The position numbers and the translations under genes are program-made. A model generated the notes under the pieces. That model saw only the letters and a program-made list of their open reading frames with translations, did not search any database and had not been told where the DNA came from. From Saccharopolyspora gregorii (GTDB lineage Bacteria > Actinomycetota > Actinomycetes > Mycobacteriales > Pseudonocardiaceae), in NCBI RefSeq assembly GCF_024734405.1, contig NZ_CP059556.1, positions 1,488,001 to 1,552,000 on the forward strand: a stretch of 64,000 nt of DNA. The letters are read 5' to 3'. Positions 62,189 to 64,000 of the stretch are shown piece after piece. Within the stretch, counting starts at the first letter, position 1; each line of letters begins with the position of its first letter.

Positions 62189-62243
62189 CCAGGTGAGCGG
62201 CCCGCCAGCCCGACCTCGCTGGGCGAGTGGGCCGCTCACCTGG
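62189..62243. terminator. Hairpin closing the hsdM-AIPR unit
   Basis: CCAGGTGAGCGGCCC and GGGCCGCTCACCTGG form a perfect 15-bp stem around a 25-nt loop that holds a second small stem (CCAGC / GCTGG). It begins 57 nt after the coiled-coil gene's stop. Confidence 0.7.
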
Positions 62244-62326
62244 AGGGAATTTGCTGGAACGGCAAGGTTTCGTGCGGGTTTTGCGCGGCTGGGGTGAGAC
62301 TGGCGCTCACCGACGAAAGGGCACCG

Positions 62327-62956
62327 ATGAGCAGCACTGAAGCGCACGCGTTCTGGGACGACGTGTACGCCGCGCGAGCCGAGCAGCAGCAGCCGAAGCC
62401 GAACCAGCGGCTCACCGAGATCGTTCCCGGGCAGGCACCCGGCGACGCGCTGGACCTCGGGTGCGGAGGCGGCGGCGACGCGCTGTGGCTCGCCGAGCAG
62501 GGCTGGCGGGTCACCGCCGTGGACATCTCGGCCGTCGCCGCCGACCGGCTCACCGCGCTGGCGAACGCGCGCGGGCTCGGCGACCGGATCACCGCCGCTC
62601 GGCACGACCTCGGCGCCGGATTGCCTGCGGGCGAGTTCGACCTGGTCTGCGCGCACTACCTGCACACCCCGTTCGACCTCGACCGGGCGAGCGTGCTGCG
62701 CGCCGCCGCGCACGCGCTGCGCGCAGGCGGGCGGCTGGTGGTCGTCGACCACGGATCGATCGCGCCGTGGTCCTGGGACCAGAACCCGGACCTGCGCCAC
62801 CCGCCGCCGCAGGAGGTCGCCGCCGACCTCGCCCTCGACCCGCGGGCCTGGGCGGTCGAGCGCGCCGACTCGCCGCGGCGCACCGCCACCGGGCCGGACG
62901 GCAGCACCGCCGAACTCACCGACCACGTGCTGGTCATCCGCCGCGCCGACGGCTGA
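62327..62956 (+). CDS. Class I SAM-dependent methyltransferase
   Basis: A 209-residue methyltransferase. Motif I is ALDLGCGGGGDALWLAEQGW near 40-60, with VTAVDISAVAADRL as motif II and HDLGAGLPAGEFDLVCAHYLHTPFD as post-I/motif III. The C-terminal VVVDHGSIAPWSWDQNPDL and LTDHVLVIRR complete the fold. The start is ATG 62327 with GAAAGGG upstream. Substrate unknown; TehB/thiopurine-like small-molecule methylation is possible. Confidence 0.87.
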   Translation: MSSTEAHAFWDDVYAARAEQQQPKPNQRLTEIVPGQAPGDALDLGCGGGGDALWLAEQGWRVTAVDISAVAADRLTALANARGLGDRITAARHDLGAGLPAGEFDLVCAHYLHTPFDLDRASVLRAAAHALRAGGRLVVVDHGSIAPWSWDQNPDLRHPPPQEVAADLALDPRAWAVERADSPRRTATGPDGSTAELTDHVLVIRRADG

Positions 62957-63320
62957 ACCGGGCAGGGACACCGGTGTCGGGGCCGTCCTCGCGAGGGAGC
63001 CGCGGAGAACCCGCGGGTGGGTTGATCGGGTGGTCGTCGGCTCAGCGGTTCCGCCGCTGACGAGCCGCGGACACGACCCGCGGCTCAACTTCCACGACGG
63101 ACCGCGAGCGCGGAGCAGCGCACTGGGCCGAACGCGGCGGAACCGACCCGCCGCACGGCCCCGTGCGCTGCTCTTTTCGTGTCATGACGGGGAAAAGTGG
63201 TGATCTCCGCAGCCCGCCCCCGGAACAGTGAGCGCCGCGCTCCCGCGAGCACCGAGCGGGAGCACCGGATCTCGCCGACGCCGCCCGGAGATCCAGCGAG
63301 CGGCACACCGAGGGGTGCTC
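62957..63320. other. 364-nt gene-free region with hairpins
   Basis: No gene on either strand has support. Two inverted repeats lie at 63042-63086 (listed separately). The ribosome site GAGGGG ends at 63315. Confidence 0.45.
63042..63086 (+). terminator. Two tandem hairpins after the methyltransferase gene
   Basis: TCAGCGG / CCGCTGA (63042-63060, 5-nt loop) is followed at once by GAGCCGCGG / CCGCGGCTC (63062-63086, 7-nt loop). Both are perfect. They lie about 85 nt past the methyltransferase stop. Confidence 0.5.
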
Positions 63321-64000
63321 ATGTTCCGACCCGGCAGGGCGCTGCCCGCACTCGCGGCAGCCGGACTGCTCGCCGCAACCGCGTGCGGCGACGTCGACGT
63401 TCCACCGCGCGAGCGGGACGGACTGCTGCTGCGGATCCGCACCGAACCGCCCGGACCCGGCAGCACGTCCGTCCCCGACTACAGCCTCTACGGCGACGGC
63501 ACCGTGATCACACCGGGCGAACCGGTCGGATCGCTGCGCCCCTTCGCGGTCACCCGCCTCCGCGACACCGAGGTGGACCAGCGGTACCGGGCCGCGCACG
63601 AAGCGGGCCTCGCCGCCGACGAGACGCACGGCGACGCCGCCGTCCCCGGCGCCACCAGCATCCGCGTCGACCTCCGCTCCGGCGGCGAGGAACACCGCAC
63701 CGAACTGGTCTTCACCGACCGGCCCGCCGGGCCACCGGAGCTCGTCGACTTCGTGCAGCGGCTCCGCACCGCGCCGCCCGCCGGCGCCGAACCGGCCGCG
63801 GACCGGATGGCCGTCATCGCCCACGACACCGACAGCGCGCCGGGCGGACGACCGTGGCCGTTCCCGTCCCCGGCGGCCGGATCGCGGGTGCCCGGCGGTC
63901 GCTGCACCGTGCTCACCGGTGGCGACGCGGCCACCGCCGCGACCTGGGCGCGCGAGACCGATCCCGGCACGCGGTGGGGGAGCGGCGGCGTCGGCTTCCG
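63321..64000 (+). CDS. Lipoprotein, 3' end beyond window
   Basis: An open frame with no stop to the window edge (226 codons visible). The signal is RALPALAAAGLLAATACGD with the lipobox Cys near 23, so the product is a lipoprotein on the outer face of the membrane. The mature part has LLLRIRTEPPGPG, YSLYGDGTVITPG and TSIRVDLRSGGEEHRTELVFTD. It looks like a beta-rich secreted domain of unknown family. GAGGGG lies 5 nt before the ATG. Confidence 0.7.
   Translation, partial: MFRPGRALPALAAAGLLAATACGDVDVPPRERDGLLLRIRTEPPGPGSTSVPDYSLYGDGTVITPGEPVGSLRPFAVTRLRDTEVDQRYRAAHEAGLAADETHGDAAVPGATSIRVDLRSGGEEHRTELVFTDRPAGPPELVDFVQRLRTAPPAGAEPAADRMAVIAHDTDSAPGGRPWPFPSPAAGSRVPGGRCTVLTGGDAATAATWARETDPGTRWGSGGVGF

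Overview
The window is chromosomal DNA from a high-GC actinomycete, most likely a member of the Pseudonocardiales close to Saccharopolyspora. The evidence is the strong G/C bias at third codon positions, many GTG and TTG starts, tight start/stop overlaps, an infB with a very long Gly/Pro/Arg-rich N-terminus, the order rimP-nusA-ylxR-infB-DUF503-rbfA-DHH-truB-ribF-rpsO-pnp-M16-dapB, a TIGR03085 protein, and a Scr1-type XRE regulator with DUF397 partners. The genus is an inference; no search was run.

Layout. 0-4.9 kb: HAD phosphatase, YjbQ protein, class V aminotransferase, a Gln/Pro-rich membrane protein, and a coupled DUF4439/lipoprotein pair. 5.1-18.4 kb: translation and ribosome-maturation block, with a CGNR regulator, a MATE exporter, an HTH protein and an RNA 2',3'-cyclic phosphodiesterase inserted. 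18.6-23.6 kb: pnp, M16 protease, dapB and a TPR membrane protein. 24.2-29.7 kb: an extracytoplasmic sulfur-type cluster with an exported SBP56/methanethiol-oxidase-like protein, a CopD-like Met-rich membrane protein, a YeeE/TsuA-type transporter and two tiny exported peptides. A nest of palindromes lies upstream of it. 29.8-34.1 kb: VTT membrane protein, GNAT, YcaQ-like DNA glycosylase, DUF4097 protein and a ribbon-helix-helix protein. 34.3-41.6 kb: thyX, two tandem Ser/Thr kinases, a TIGR03085 protein, dapA and RNase J. 41.7-45.9 kb: a divergent TetR/membrane-protein pair, a WXG-like/DUF1023 pair and small membrane proteins.

46.3-62.1 kb is a defence island. hsdR (with an N-terminal DUF4145 domain) and hsdS form one overlapping unit. 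hsdM sits about 5 kb away with an AIPR-family protein and an unrecognised 614-residue coiled-coil protein. Strong hairpins flank that second unit. Between the two halves lie three tandem paralogous two-TM membrane proteins, a relic left by their duplication, one intact and one frameshifted DUF397 gene, their XRE regulator, and two small proteins. 62.3-64 kb: a SAM methyltransferase and the start of a lipoprotein cut by the window edge.

Several places show exact one-base anomalies: ylxR at the 5' end, the DUF1023 hydrolase at the 5' end, and one DUF397 copy. Each could be real decay, recoding or sequence error and needs read-level checking. The best candidates for something undescribed are the hsdM-AIPR-coiled-coil unit with the adjacent paralogous membrane proteins, and the SBP56/CopD-like/YeeE/secreted-peptide cluster.
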